From Burkholderiaceae bacterium (lineage in GTDB: Bacteria > Pseudomonadota > Gammaproteobacteria > Burkholderiales > Burkholderiaceae_E): 64,000 bases of DNA. Positions 50,069-58,521 of the stretch are shown piece after piece. Position numbers and translations under genes: made by a program. Each line of letters begins with the position of its first letter. The stretch's first letter is position 1. The stretch is from positions 55,403 to 119,402 of the forward strand of contig JACKLP010000009.1 in NCBI GenBank assembly GCA_024235875.1, given 5' to 3'. The notes below the pieces were generated by a model. That model did not search any database, was not told where the DNA came from, and saw only the letters and a program-made list of their open reading frames with translations.

Positions 50069-50536
50069 ATGAACGACGGAAACAGCCCCGATGCAGGGGT
50101 CGTGAGGCCCGGGGCTCACCTGACGGTCCACTATCGCCTCAGTCTTCCCGAGCGCGGCGAAGATGTCATTAGTACCTTCGGTGGAAAGCCTGCGACCTTT
50201 GAACTCGGCCAGGGGCAGCTGTCAGAGTCGCTGGAGCGCGTGATCATCGGAATGCGCGAGGGCGAGCGCGCCGTGTTCGAGCTGGGGCCCGAACAGGCTT
50301 ATGGCGACCGACAGGCGGCGCTGGTGCGCACGCTCAGCCGATCGAGCTTCGACGCCAACGTGGATCCCGGCCGCGAGCATGTTCCCGGCGACGTCGTCGA
50401 CTTCCCGATGCCGGGCGGGGGGCGCTATGCCGGCGTGGTGAAGTCGATCGATGCCGAAGCGGTTGAGCTCGACTTCAATCATCCACTGGCGGGGCGCCGG
50501 ATCGCCTTCGAGGTCGAGATTCTGGGGGTGCTCTGA
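50069..50536 (+). CDS. fkpB: FKBP-type peptidyl-prolyl isomerase, SlpA/FkpB type
   Basis: 155 residues. VRPGAHLTVHYRLSLPERGEDVISTFGG and the FELGQGQLSESLERVIIGMREGERAVFELGPEQAYGDR block match SlpA-like FKBPs with an inserted flap domain (VPGDVVDFPMPGG). It acts as an isomerase and chaperone in the cytoplasm. The ATG overlaps the start region of radC on the other strand, and the stop overlaps the ispH ATG (TGATG), a pairing conserved in proteobacteria. Confidence 0.9.
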   Translation: MNDGNSPDAGVVRPGAHLTVHYRLSLPERGEDVISTFGGKPATFELGQGQLSESLERVIIGMREGERAVFELGPEQAYGDRQAALVRTLSRSSFDANVDPGREHVPGDVVDFPMPGGGRYAGVVKSIDAEAVELDFNHPLAGRRIAFEVEILGVL

Positions 50537-51480
50537 TGGAAGTCCTGTTGGCGCAGCCGCGCGGATTCTGTGCCGGGGTCGATCGCGCGATCGAGATCGT
50601 CGAACGCGCGCTGGAGCTCTTTGGTGCGCCGATCTACGTACGTCACGAGATCGTCCACAACGAGCATGTCGTTGGCGGTCTGCGCGCCAAGGGGGCGGTT
50701 TTCGTCGACGAGCTCGATCAGGTCCCGGAAGGCGCGACCGTGGTGTTCTCGGCGCATGGGGTTTCGCAGGCCGTGCGCGCGGAGGCGGATACTCGCGGGC
50801 TGGTGGTGTTCGATGCGACCTGCCCACTGGTCACCAAGGTCCATGTCGAGGTCGCCAAGATGCGTCGCGCAGGGCGCGAGGTCGTCATGATCGGGCATGC
50901 GGGGCATCCGGAGGTCGAGGGAACGATGGGCCAGGCGGACTCCGGCATCCATCTGGTCGAGACCGTCGGCGATGTCGCGCGCCTGCGCATCGAACGCCCC
51001 GATCGACTGGCGTTCGTGAGCCAGACGACACTTTCGGTCGACGACTGTCGAGGCATCATCGACGCGCTCAAGGCTCGTTTCCCGGCGATTCGGGAGCCCA
51101 AGCAGCAAGACATCTGCTATGCCACGCAGAATCGCCAGGACGCCGTCAAGATGATGGCCCCGGGGGTTGATCTGGTGCTGGTGATCGGCTCTCCGACCAG
51201 CTCGAACTCGAATCGGCTACGTGAAGTCGCCGAAAAGCTCGGCTGCGCGGCGCACATGATCCGAAATGCCGACGAGCTCGATCCCGCCTGGCTCGAAGGA
51301 GTGCGGAAAGTGGGCATCACAGCGGGCGCGTCGGCGCCAGAGGTCCTGGTACAGGCGCTGGTTGCGCGGCTGCGCGAACTCGGCGTGATCGCGGTTCGGC
51401 AGTTGCCGGGCGCGACCGAAACCATGACCTTCCCGTTGCCCAAGGGGATGGGCAAGGGCGCACGGAGCGTGGCGCGCTAG
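50536..51480 (+). CDS. ispH: 4-hydroxy-3-methylbut-2-enyl diphosphate reductase
   Basis: 314 residues. The three iron-sulfur cysteines are Cys12 (PRGFCAGVDRA), Cys96 (FDATCPLVTK) and Cys194 (QQDICYATQNRQ). IGSPTSSNSNRL and GITAGASAPE are other signature parts. It makes IPP and DMAPP in the final step of the MEP pathway. Translationally coupled to fkpB. Confidence 0.97.
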   Translation: MEVLLAQPRGFCAGVDRAIEIVERALELFGAPIYVRHEIVHNEHVVGGLRAKGAVFVDELDQVPEGATVVFSAHGVSQAVRAEADTRGLVVFDATCPLVTKVHVEVAKMRRAGREVVMIGHAGHPEVEGTMGQADSGIHLVETVGDVARLRIERPDRLAFVSQTTLSVDDCRGIIDALKARFPAIREPKQQDICYATQNRQDAVKMMAPGVDLVLVIGSPTSSNSNRLREVAEKLGCAAHMIRNADELDPAWLEGVRKVGITAGASAPEVLVQALVARLRELGVIAVRQLPGATETMTFPLPKGMGKGARSVAR

Positions 51481-51495
51481 CGCGCGAGCGCCCCG

Positions 51496-53088
51496 ATGGG
51501 CGATCACGAGCAATCCGGTGCGCCGCTCGAAGGCGGTGCCGGCCCCGAACCCGGGATGCCGGGCCCGGTGTTGCGGGCGCGTGCGGTCGGGATCGATACC
51601 TTCCAAGAGCATGTCGCCTACCTGCACCGCGCCTGCCCGGTCTATCGGGCGGAAGGCTTCGAGGCGCTGAACAAGGTCGAGATCCGTTCGGGCGGTCGTC
51701 GGATCCTCGCGGTGCTGAACATGGTCGACAGCGACTCGCTGATCGAGCCGGGCGAGCTGGGCCTGTCGAGCGAGGCGTTTCGGCGGCTGCGTGCGCGCGA
51801 CGGCGATGCGGTCGAGATCGCCCACGCCGAGGCGCCCGCGTCGATGCCCGCATTGCGCCGCAAGATTCGCGGCGAGCGCCTCGATCGGGCCGATTTCGAA
51901 GCCCTGGTGCGCGACATCGCCGGCTATCGCTACTCCAAGCTGGAACTGGCGGCATTCGTCGTGGCGACCAGCCAGTTCGAGCTCGACCGCGATGAGATCG
52001 TCGACCTGACCGAGGCCATGACCGCCGCCGGCCGGCGGCTCGAGTGGCACGAGCGGCCGGTCGTGGACAAGCACTGTATTGGCGGCATCCCGGGAAACCG
52101 CACCTCGATGCTGGTGGTTCCCATCGTTGCGGCCCATGGCATGCTGATGCCGAAGACCTCGTCTCGGGCGATCACGTCGCCGGCCGGAACGGCCGACACG
52201 ATGGCGGTGCTGGCGGAAGTGGACCTGTCGATCGGGCGGATGAGCGAGATCGTTCGCGGCCTGCGTGGCTGTCTGGCCTGGGGCGGCCATGCCGGGCTGT
52301 CGCCGGCCGACGACGTATTGATCTCGGTCGAGCGTCCGCTACAGCTGGACTCGCCACCGCAGATGGTGGCCTCGATCCTGTCCAAGAAGCTGGCCGCCGG
52401 CTCGACCCACCTGGTGCTGGACATCCCGGTCGGGCCGTCGGCCAAGGTGCGCAGCATGGCCGAAGCCCAGCGATTGCGCCGGCTCTTCGAGTACGTGGCG
52501 AGCCGACTCAACCTGGTCCTCGATGTGGTCGTCAGCGATGGCCGCCAGCCCATCGGTCGCGGGATCGGGCCGGTGCTCGAGGCTCGTGACGTGATGCAAG
52601 TGCTCGACGGCAACCCGCGGGCTCCGGCCGATCTGCGCAACAAGGCGCTGCGGCTGGCCGGGCGGGTGCTCGAGTTCGATCCCGACGTCCGCGGGGGCGA
52701 TGGCTTCGCGCTGGCGCGCGACATCCTCGATTCGGGGCGGGCGCTTGCAAAGATGAACGAGATCATCGAGGCCCAGGGGCGACGGGTTCCGCCGGCGCCC
52801 GCCAGCCTGGTCCACGAGGTCCTTGCGTCGTCCGACGGCGTGGTCTGCCGCCTGCACAATTTGCGGCTGGCCACGATCGCTCGCCTGGCCGGCGCCCCGA
52901 AGATCCCGGTGGCCGGCGTGGATCTCTTCTGCCGCCTCGGTGACCGGGTGGCCAAGGGGCAACCGCTCTACCGGATTCATGCAAGCATCGCCGCTGACCT
53001 GGCATTCGCTCGTCGCATGGCGATTCAGGATCCGGGCATCGGATTGGGTCGGCCGGAGGATGTGCCCAAAGCGTATGTGGAAGGATGA
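51496..53088 (+). CDS. Type 2 thymidine phosphorylase / AMP phosphorylase-like protein
   Basis: 530 residues, about 90 longer than classical DeoA. An N-terminal beta-rich domain (about 25-112) has ILAVLNMVDSDSLIEPGELGLS. A glycosyltransferase family 3 core follows with DKHCIGGIPGNRTS (191-204) and KTSSRAITSPAGTADTM (220-236). This wording is that of archaeal AMP phosphorylases and the putative type 2 thymidine phosphorylases rather than of classical DeoA. The likely reaction is phosphorolysis of a nucleoside or nucleoside monophosphate, giving base plus ribose-1-phosphate or ribose-1,5-bisphosphate. It overlaps the PRPP-synthetase-like gene by four bases. Substrate uncertain. Confidence 0.85.
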   Translation: MGDHEQSGAPLEGGAGPEPGMPGPVLRARAVGIDTFQEHVAYLHRACPVYRAEGFEALNKVEIRSGGRRILAVLNMVDSDSLIEPGELGLSSEAFRRLRARDGDAVEIAHAEAPASMPALRRKIRGERLDRADFEALVRDIAGYRYSKLELAAFVVATSQFELDRDEIVDLTEAMTAAGRRLEWHERPVVDKHCIGGIPGNRTSMLVVPIVAAHGMLMPKTSSRAITSPAGTADTMAVLAEVDLSIGRMSEIVRGLRGCLAWGGHAGLSPADDVLISVERPLQLDSPPQMVASILSKKLAAGSTHLVLDIPVGPSAKVRSMAEAQRLRRLFEYVASRLNLVLDVVVSDGRQPIGRGIGPVLEARDVMQVLDGNPRAPADLRNKALRLAGRVLEFDPDVRGGDGFALARDILDSGRALAKMNEIIEAQGRRVPPAPASLVHEVLASSDGVVCRLHNLRLATIARLAGAPKIPVAGVDLFCRLGDRVAKGQPLYRIHASIAADLAFARRMAIQDPGIGLGRPEDVPKAYVEG

Positions 53089-53990
53089 ATAGTAAAAATA
53101 TATCGGCAGATCCGATTATTTTGGCCTTCGATGACGAGCTGGACCTAGGGCGTCGCCTGTCCGATCGGAGCGGGTACGCGCTCGCGACCATCGAGACCCA
53201 TCGATTTCCCGACGGCGAATGGCGCTTGAAGTTGCCTCCCGTCCTGCCGCGGCGGGTCGTGCTGCTGCGTGGCCTCGATCACCCCGCCGAGAAACTGGTC
53301 CATCTGTTGATCGCCGCCCGGACGGCGCGCGAACTCGGTGCACACGATCTGAGCCTGCTGTCGCCCTATCTCTGCTACATGCGCCAGGACGCACGCTTCT
53401 CGCCCGGCGAGGCGGTCAGCCAGCGAATCGTGGGCGGATTTCTGGCCCAGCTGTTCGATGCGGTGGTCACCGTGGATCCGCACCTGCACCGGATCTCGCG
53501 CCTGGACGAGGCCATCCCGATTCCGCGCGCCGTCGCGGTATCGGCGGCGGCGGAGATCGGTCGCTTCGTGGCGGCACGGGCGCCCGGTTCGGTTCTGATC
53601 GGGCCCGATGAAGAATCCCGGCAATGGGTCCACATGGCGGCCGAGGTCGCTGGCGCCGACTACGGAATCTGCCTCAAGGCTCGCCGGGGGGATCGCGACG
53701 TCACCGTCGCGCGCCCGGACATCGCGGTGGCGGGGCGCCGTGTCGTGCTGGTCGACGATGTCGCGAGTACCGGCCACACGCTCGCGGCGGCGGCGCGGGG
53801 CTTGCTTGGCGACGGCGCCGTTCGGGTCGATGTGGCCGTGACCCACGCCTTGCTGGCGCCCGAGGCAATGACGATGCTTCGCGATTCCGGCATCGGCGAG
53901 GTGTGGAGTTGCACCACGGTGGTGCATTCGACCAATTCGATCGATGTGACGTCGCTACTCGTCTCGGCGCTTCGGACCGCGCTGCGCTGA
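53085..53990 (+). CDS. Ribose-phosphate pyrophosphokinase-like protein (divergent, archaeal-like)
   Basis: 301 residues. It has the PRS parts HRFPDGEW (39-46), SPYLCYMRQDARFSPGEAVS (93-112), TVDPHLHRISRL and the PRPP loop VVLVDDVASTGHT (220-232). The flexible loop reads LKARRGDRDV, a shortened version of the usual catalytic loop. Overall wording is nearer to archaeal class III enzymes than to a housekeeping bacterial Prs. It may make PRPP or use a product of the coupled phosphorylase. The first dozen codons (AAT, AGT, AAA, ATA) are strikingly AT-rich for this genome. Confidence 0.85.
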   Translation: MNSKNISADPIILAFDDELDLGRRLSDRSGYALATIETHRFPDGEWRLKLPPVLPRRVVLLRGLDHPAEKLVHLLIAARTARELGAHDLSLLSPYLCYMRQDARFSPGEAVSQRIVGGFLAQLFDAVVTVDPHLHRISRLDEAIPIPRAVAVSAAAEIGRFVAARAPGSVLIGPDEESRQWVHMAAEVAGADYGICLKARRGDRDVTVARPDIAVAGRRVVLVDDVASTGHTLAAAARGLLGDGAVRVDVAVTHALLAPEAMTMLRDSGIGEVWSCTTVVHSTNSIDVTSLLVSALRTALR

Positions 53991-54027
53991 TCCATTCGCC
54001 TTCGCTGGCATCTTCCAGCGATCACGT

Positions 54028-55056
54028 TCAGGCGTCGGTGGATGGCTTTTGTGGTTTGGATCCGTAGTGGGCCCGGGAGTCGGCTTCGCGGCCGCGAACG
54101 ACGCGCCGGCCGGCCAATTCGCCGCGGTACTCGGTCACCACGGTACGTTGGCGCTCGCGATGGCGATCGTCGTCGAAATACACGACGACCCAGTCATGAG
54201 TGCGGCCGTGGAGATGCGCCTGCTCGGTATTGGAGAAAAGCGCCGTGAAATGCCAACCGTCGCGGTGCGCGTGCATGACCGGGAGCCACGCGAGGCCTTG
54301 CGGATTGAGTCTTCGCGGCGCAATGCGGGGCAGGGCATCGTCGGCGGCGGCGCGGCGGTATTCATCGTCGATCTCGAGCAACAGTGCGACGCTCGGCTCG
54401 GGCGCCTCATGAACGCGGGTCTCGGACGCGCCCAGCTCGAGTTCCAGCCGAGGGCCGCCCGTCGTGTCGTGGCGCGCCGGTTCCTGCGCCTCGGATGATG
54501 GACTCGCCGGTGCCGCCGGTGCCTCGGACGTCCGGGGCGTTGCTCGGCCCGGGACGCCGGCGGCGCGCCGACGCTGGGCCAGCTGCCTGGACAGCGTTCG
54601 CCGGATTGCGTCGGCGCGGCCGCGTCCGACGCCCGGGATCGCCTCCAGCCGGCCCTCGATGGCGGCGGCCTCGAGTGCTTCGAGCGTGTCGACATGCAAA
54701 CCGTCGTGGATGCGCTCGGCAAGCCGCTCGCCCACGCCGGGGATCTGGGCGAACAAGACGACGGGGTCGTGCTCGCCCCGCAGTCGGTCGAGGCGCCCCC
54801 AACGGCCGGTCACGATGATCTCGGCCACGGCGGCGGCGATGCCTTCGCCGATCGCCGGCAGCGCGACCAGGGCTTCGAGTCCGCCCGAGTCGAAGATCTC
54901 GCGCAGCGACCGGTCCAGGCGCAAGACTGTGTCGGCTGCCCGTTCGAAGGCGGCGACACGATAGGGGTTGTCGCGCTGCGCTTCGAGCAGCCGGGCCATC
55001 TCGCGCAACATCGCCGCGATCGAGGCATTGGCCGGATGCGGCCTCGAATCGCTCAT
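54028..55056 (-). CDS. Helix-hairpin-helix protein resembling the PolX N-terminal domain
   Basis: 342 residues. Residues 1-165 match the DNA polymerase X 8-kDa/thumb region: helical start MLREMARLLEAQRDNPYRVAAFERA and three helix-hairpin-helix motifs (PAIGEGIAAAV at 67-77, IPGVGERLAERI at 105-116, IPGVGRGRADAI at 140-151). The polymerase palm and PHP nuclease domains are absent. After a Pro/Ala/Glu linker, residues about 225-342 form a separate domain (LNPQGLAWLPVMHAHRDGWHFTALFSNTEQAHLHGR) that I cannot name beyond its presence in similar proteins. A DNA-binding role is likely; catalysis is not evident. Confidence 0.75.
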   Translation of the reverse strand: MSDSRPHPANASIAAMLREMARLLEAQRDNPYRVAAFERAADTVLRLDRSLREIFDSGGLEALVALPAIGEGIAAAVAEIIVTGRWGRLDRLRGEHDPVVLFAQIPGVGERLAERIHDGLHVDTLEALEAAAIEGRLEAIPGVGRGRADAIRRTLSRQLAQRRRAAGVPGRATPRTSEAPAAPASPSSEAQEPARHDTTGGPRLELELGASETRVHEAPEPSVALLLEIDDEYRRAAADDALPRIAPRRLNPQGLAWLPVMHAHRDGWHFTALFSNTEQAHLHGRTHDWVVVYFDDDRHRERQRTVVTEYRGELAGRRVVRGREADSRAHYGSKPQKPSTDA

Positions 55057-55208
55057 GTGTGTATCGCCGAAGCCTTGCCAGGCGATCTTACCTCGCGCAT
55101 CGGCTCGAGCGGCAAGGCGAATCGCGTCCGGCAGCAGTGCCGGTAGCTCCGGCGCGCGCGGCGGCCGGCGGGGCCAGACGCCCGCGCCGGGCAGCGCCCG
55201 CGGCGCGT

Positions 55209-55284
<76 letters not shown>

Positions 55285-55346
55285 AAACCGGCGCAGATTG
55301 TAGCAGAGCCGAACGCTCGCGCCGGCGCGTGGTCGCTGCGCCGGAT

Positions 55347-56408
55347 TCAGGTCGAAACGCTCGGTGCCGGCACTTCCAGAAGGCCGTCGAGCACGTCCGG
55401 ATAGCGCAGGCGCGCGCGCAACTCCCGCCCGATTCGATGGGCCCGGATTCGCCGGGATTCACTCATGAACGACCAGAGCATCGGCGAGACGAGCGCCTTG
55501 GCGTCGGCTCGCGACAAGCGCTGGGGGCGGGGCAATCCCGTGGTGTCGGCGACCAGGTCGAACCAGTCCCCCATCTTCAGTTCGGTCGCGTCCACCGCGT
55601 TGTAGACGCGACCGGAACTTGCGCGATGCAATGCGATCCAGGCCAGCCGGGCCAGGTCCTCGGCGTGGATGTGGTTGGAGTAGCCGTCGTCCTCGTCGCG
55701 CAGGGCCGGGAGTCCACGTTGAAGCCGACCGGTCGGCAGCCGATCTGCGGCGTAGATGCCGGGAACCCGCAGGACCGCGGCCCGCTGGATGCCTTGCCGA
55801 ACGGCCGAGCGCAGGCAGCGTTCGGCATCGAGCCGTCGCCGGGAACGGTCACTGGCCGGCGTGGGCGTCCGGGTCTCGTCGATCCAGGCGCCACCACTGT
55901 CGCCGTACACACCGGTCGTGCTGGCGTAGACGATTCGCGGCGGGGCAGCACTGGCCACCGGTTGACCGCAGGGCAACCGACGACGACGATTCATCTGCGC
56001 GAGCACCCGGCGCAGCCGCGTCTCGCGTCGCCCCTCGGCTGGTGTCGGCGCCAGGTGGATCCATCCGCTCGCGATCGATCCGAGTCGACGTCGCGGTCGG
56101 CGTTCGTCGAGGTCGAATGCGATCGGCGTGCCGCCGGCCGCCCGGATGGCGGCGAGCGCCTCGGTGCCGCGGGCCAGCCCGATGAGACGTGCCCGCGAGC
56201 CCAGGCGCGGTGCCAGTTGTCGGATCAGTCGCAAGCCGACGTCGCCGCAACCTGCAATGACCAGGCGTGGACGGCGCAAGCGCCGGGGCAGGGTCGCCGG
56301 TGGCAGGGTCTCGTTGGGGCGCGCCGGACGTCGCAACGTGGCGGAGGCGCTTGCGCTTGCGTTCGGGATGACAGGTGTTGGGCGACGGGGTCTGAGCGGT
56401 CGGTACAT
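55347..56408 (-). CDS. NAD-dependent epimerase/dehydratase-like SDR protein
   Basis: 353 residues with an uncertain start; the first 45 residues are Pro/Arg-rich and may not be translated. The extended SDR core begins LVIAGCGDVGLRLIRQL (cofactor motif GCGDVG at 53-58). It contains VYASTTGVYGDSGG (catalytic Ser/Tyr region), RVPGIYAADRLP and NHIHAEDLARLAWIAL. This matches the YeeZ-like NAD(P)-binding sugar-epimerase relatives common in proteobacteria; the true substrate is unknown. It is divergent from the reductase gene. Confidence 0.8.
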   Translation of the reverse strand: MYRPLRPRRPTPVIPNASASASATLRRPARPNETLPPATLPRRLRRPRLVIAGCGDVGLRLIRQLAPRLGSRARLIGLARGTEALAAIRAAGGTPIAFDLDERRPRRRLGSIASGWIHLAPTPAEGRRETRLRRVLAQMNRRRRLPCGQPVASAAPPRIVYASTTGVYGDSGGAWIDETRTPTPASDRSRRRLDAERCLRSAVRQGIQRAAVLRVPGIYAADRLPTGRLQRGLPALRDEDDGYSNHIHAEDLARLAWIALHRASSGRVYNAVDATELKMGDWFDLVADTTGLPRPQRLSRADAKALVSPMLWSFMSESRRIRAHRIGRELRARLRYPDVLDGLLEVPAPSVST

Positions 56409-56500
56409 CGGGCGATAATCTCGGGTTTGACCAACTGATTGAACGAGCGAGTACCGCTTGCGGCCTGCGGGCCCGGAGGTGCCGCCGGGGACCGAAGCAC

Positions 56501-57568
56501 ATGGGTTTCAAGATTGTCCTCGCACCCGGAGGAAGGGAGTTTACGGCCAAGCCCGACGAGACGATCCTGGATGCGGCGCTGGGGCAGGGGGTGGTGCTCG
56601 CCTACGGCTGCAAGAACGGGGCTTGCGGGAGCTGCAAGGCCACGGTCCTGGCGGGCGACATCGAGCAGGGTCGCCACAATGCATCGGCGCTGACCGACGA
56701 GGATCGCCGTGCGGGGCGGGCGCTGCTGTGCTGCGCGTATGCCCGCAGCGACCTCGAGCTTGCCGCCCGGACGGTGCAGGCGGTGGCCGACGTGCCGGTT
56801 CGGAAGATGCCCTGCCGGGTTTCTTCGATCGATCGGATCAGCCCGGATGTCATCGTGTTGCGCCTGCAGTTGCCGGCCAACGAGCGCTTCCAGTACCTGG
56901 CCGGTCAGTACATCGAACTGATCCTGCGCGATGGTACCCGCAGACCCTACTCGATGGCGGTCGCCCCGGGCGGGGCCGACGACGGCCTGGTGCTGCACAT
57001 TCGACACCTGCCCGGCGGCAAGCTGACCGACGCGCTCTTCGGTGTCGTCGAACCACCAGTCAAGCCGCGAGACATCCTGCGCTTCGAAGGGCCGATGGGC
57101 ACCTTCTTCTTTCGCGAGGACAGCGAGCGGCCGATCGTGCTGCTTGCCAGCGGAACCGGTTTCGCACCGATAAAGGCGATCGTCGAGCAGGCGATCGCTC
57201 GGGAAGTCGAGCGACCGATGACCCTCTATTGGGGGGGGCGCCGGCCGCAAGACCTCTATATGATCTCGCTCGCGCAGGAATGGTCGCAGAGCTTGCCGAA
57301 CCTGGACTTCGTGCCTGTGGTCTCGGACGCGCAGCCAGCCGACCACTGGAGCGGTCGGAGTGGCCTCGTGCATCGTGCCGTGATGGCAGACTTCCCGGAT
57401 CTGGCCGGGCACGACGTCTACGCCTGCGGTGCGCCGGCGATGGTCGAGGCCGCGAAGCGCGACTTCATTGCCGAACGGGGCCTGCCGTCGGACCGGTTCT
57501 TCGCGGATGCATTCACGACGACGGCCGATATCGCGGCGTCCGACGAGTCGCGCGCTTCGCCGCCTTGA
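56501..57568 (+). CDS. 2Fe-2S ferredoxin/flavin oxidoreductase (CDP-6-deoxy-glucoseen reductase-like)
   Basis: 355 residues. The N-terminal plant-type ferredoxin domain has Cys37, 42, 45 and 77 (YGCKNGACGSCKATVL and LLCCAY). The FAD domain has QYIELILRDGTRRPYSMAVAP, and the NAD(P) domain has VLLASGTGFAPIKAIVE and a C-terminal YACGAPAMVEAAKRDF. It passes electrons from NAD(P)H through FAD to the cluster and a partner oxygenase or dehydrase. The common annotation CDP-6-deoxy-delta-3,4-glucoseen reductase reflects similarity only; no sugar-dehydrase partner is nearby. Confidence 0.88.
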   Translation: MGFKIVLAPGGREFTAKPDETILDAALGQGVVLAYGCKNGACGSCKATVLAGDIEQGRHNASALTDEDRRAGRALLCCAYARSDLELAARTVQAVADVPVRKMPCRVSSIDRISPDVIVLRLQLPANERFQYLAGQYIELILRDGTRRPYSMAVAPGGADDGLVLHIRHLPGGKLTDALFGVVEPPVKPRDILRFEGPMGTFFFREDSERPIVLLASGTGFAPIKAIVEQAIAREVERPMTLYWGGRRPQDLYMISLAQEWSQSLPNLDFVPVVSDAQPADHWSGRSGLVHRAVMADFPDLAGHDVYACGAPAMVEAAKRDFIAERGLPSDRFFADAFTTTADIAASDESRASPP

Positions 57569-57591
57569 CGCGCGGAATCGCTGCGGCGTCT

Positions 57592-57615
57592 AATTGAATA
57601 ACATGTTAAGTAATT
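57592..57615. promoter_or_regulatory. Palindromic operator-like site upstream of hpaH
   Basis: A 24-bp AT-rich palindrome centred at 57603/57604: perfect core TAACATGTTA (57599-57608) with matching AATT arms at both ends. It stands out in this GC-rich genome and lies 78 bp before hpaH. The size and symmetry suit a MarR-family repressor such as those that control homoprotocatechuate genes; that link is inference. Confidence 0.6.
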
Positions 57616-57692
57616 TCCGGTGAGCGACGATGGCCCGAAGCCCTGGGGGCCGGATGCTGCGCGCTCGTCGCGATCAATGGAGTAGCGAAACC

Positions 57693-58496
57693 ATGTTGTC
57701 CGAAGATCTCGTTCGTTCGCTTGCGGCCGAGCTGCACCAGGCGGAGAAGTCCCGCCAGACCATTCGACAGTTCTCGGCGCGGCATCCCGAGATGCGCATC
57801 GAGGATGGCTACGCCATCCAGCGCGCCTGGGTGGCGTTGAAGCTGGCCGAGGGACGCAGGATCCGCGGACACAAGATCGGCCTGACCTCGCGTGCGATGC
57901 AGATGGCGTCGCAGATCGACGAGCCCGACTACGGCGTGCTGTTCGACGACATGTTCTACGAGACCGGGCGTGACCTGCCGTTCGAACGCTTCATCGCGCC
58001 CCGGGTCGAGGTCGAACTCGGGTTCATGCTCTCCAAGCCGCTGCAGGGGCCGGACGTGACGATATTCGACGTCCTCGATGCCACCGACTACGTGATTCCG
58101 GCGGTCGAGATCATCGACTCGCGCATCGAGATGACCGATCGCGAGTCCGGTCGGCCGCGCAAGGTCTTCGATACGATTTCGGACAATGCCGCCAATGCGG
58201 CGGTCGTGCTGGGCGGACGGCCGGTCAGGCCGACCGAAGTCGACCTGCGCTGGGTCGGCGCATTGCTGCACAAGAATGCGGTGATCGAGGAAACCGGCAT
58301 CGCGGCGGCCGTACTCAACCATCCGGCAACCGGCGTCGCGTGGCTCGCCAACAAGCTGGCACCGTACGGCGAGTCGCTCGCAGCGGGCGAGTTCGTCCTG
58401 GGAGGCTCCTTCACGAGGCCAACGTTCGGGCGACCCGGCGATTCCTTCCACGTCGACTACGGACCGCTCGGGTCGGTCGCGTTCCGGTTCGCCTGA
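57693..58496 (+). CDS. hpaH: 2-oxo-hept-4-ene-1,7-dioate hydratase
   Basis: 267 residues from ATG 57693, the standard HpaH length. Fumarylacetoacetase-like fold with RIRGHKIGLTSRAMQ, VEVELGFMLSKPL (metal-binding Glu), PAVEIIDSRIEM and LGGSFTRP. It hydrates the ring-cleavage product in the homoprotocatechuate meta pathway. None of the other hpa genes is in the window, so it is isolated and probably controlled through the palindrome just upstream. A related 2-oxopent-4-enoate hydratase role is the main alternative. Confidence 0.85.
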   Translation: MLSEDLVRSLAAELHQAEKSRQTIRQFSARHPEMRIEDGYAIQRAWVALKLAEGRRIRGHKIGLTSRAMQMASQIDEPDYGVLFDDMFYETGRDLPFERFIAPRVEVELGFMLSKPLQGPDVTIFDVLDATDYVIPAVEIIDSRIEMTDRESGRPRKVFDTISDNAANAAVVLGGRPVRPTEVDLRWVGALLHKNAVIEETGIAAAVLNHPATGVAWLANKLAPYGESLAAGEFVLGGSFTRPTFGRPGDSFHVDYGPLGSVAFRFA

Positions 58497-58521
58497 GACC
58501 GGTGCAAGCACGAGGAATCAC

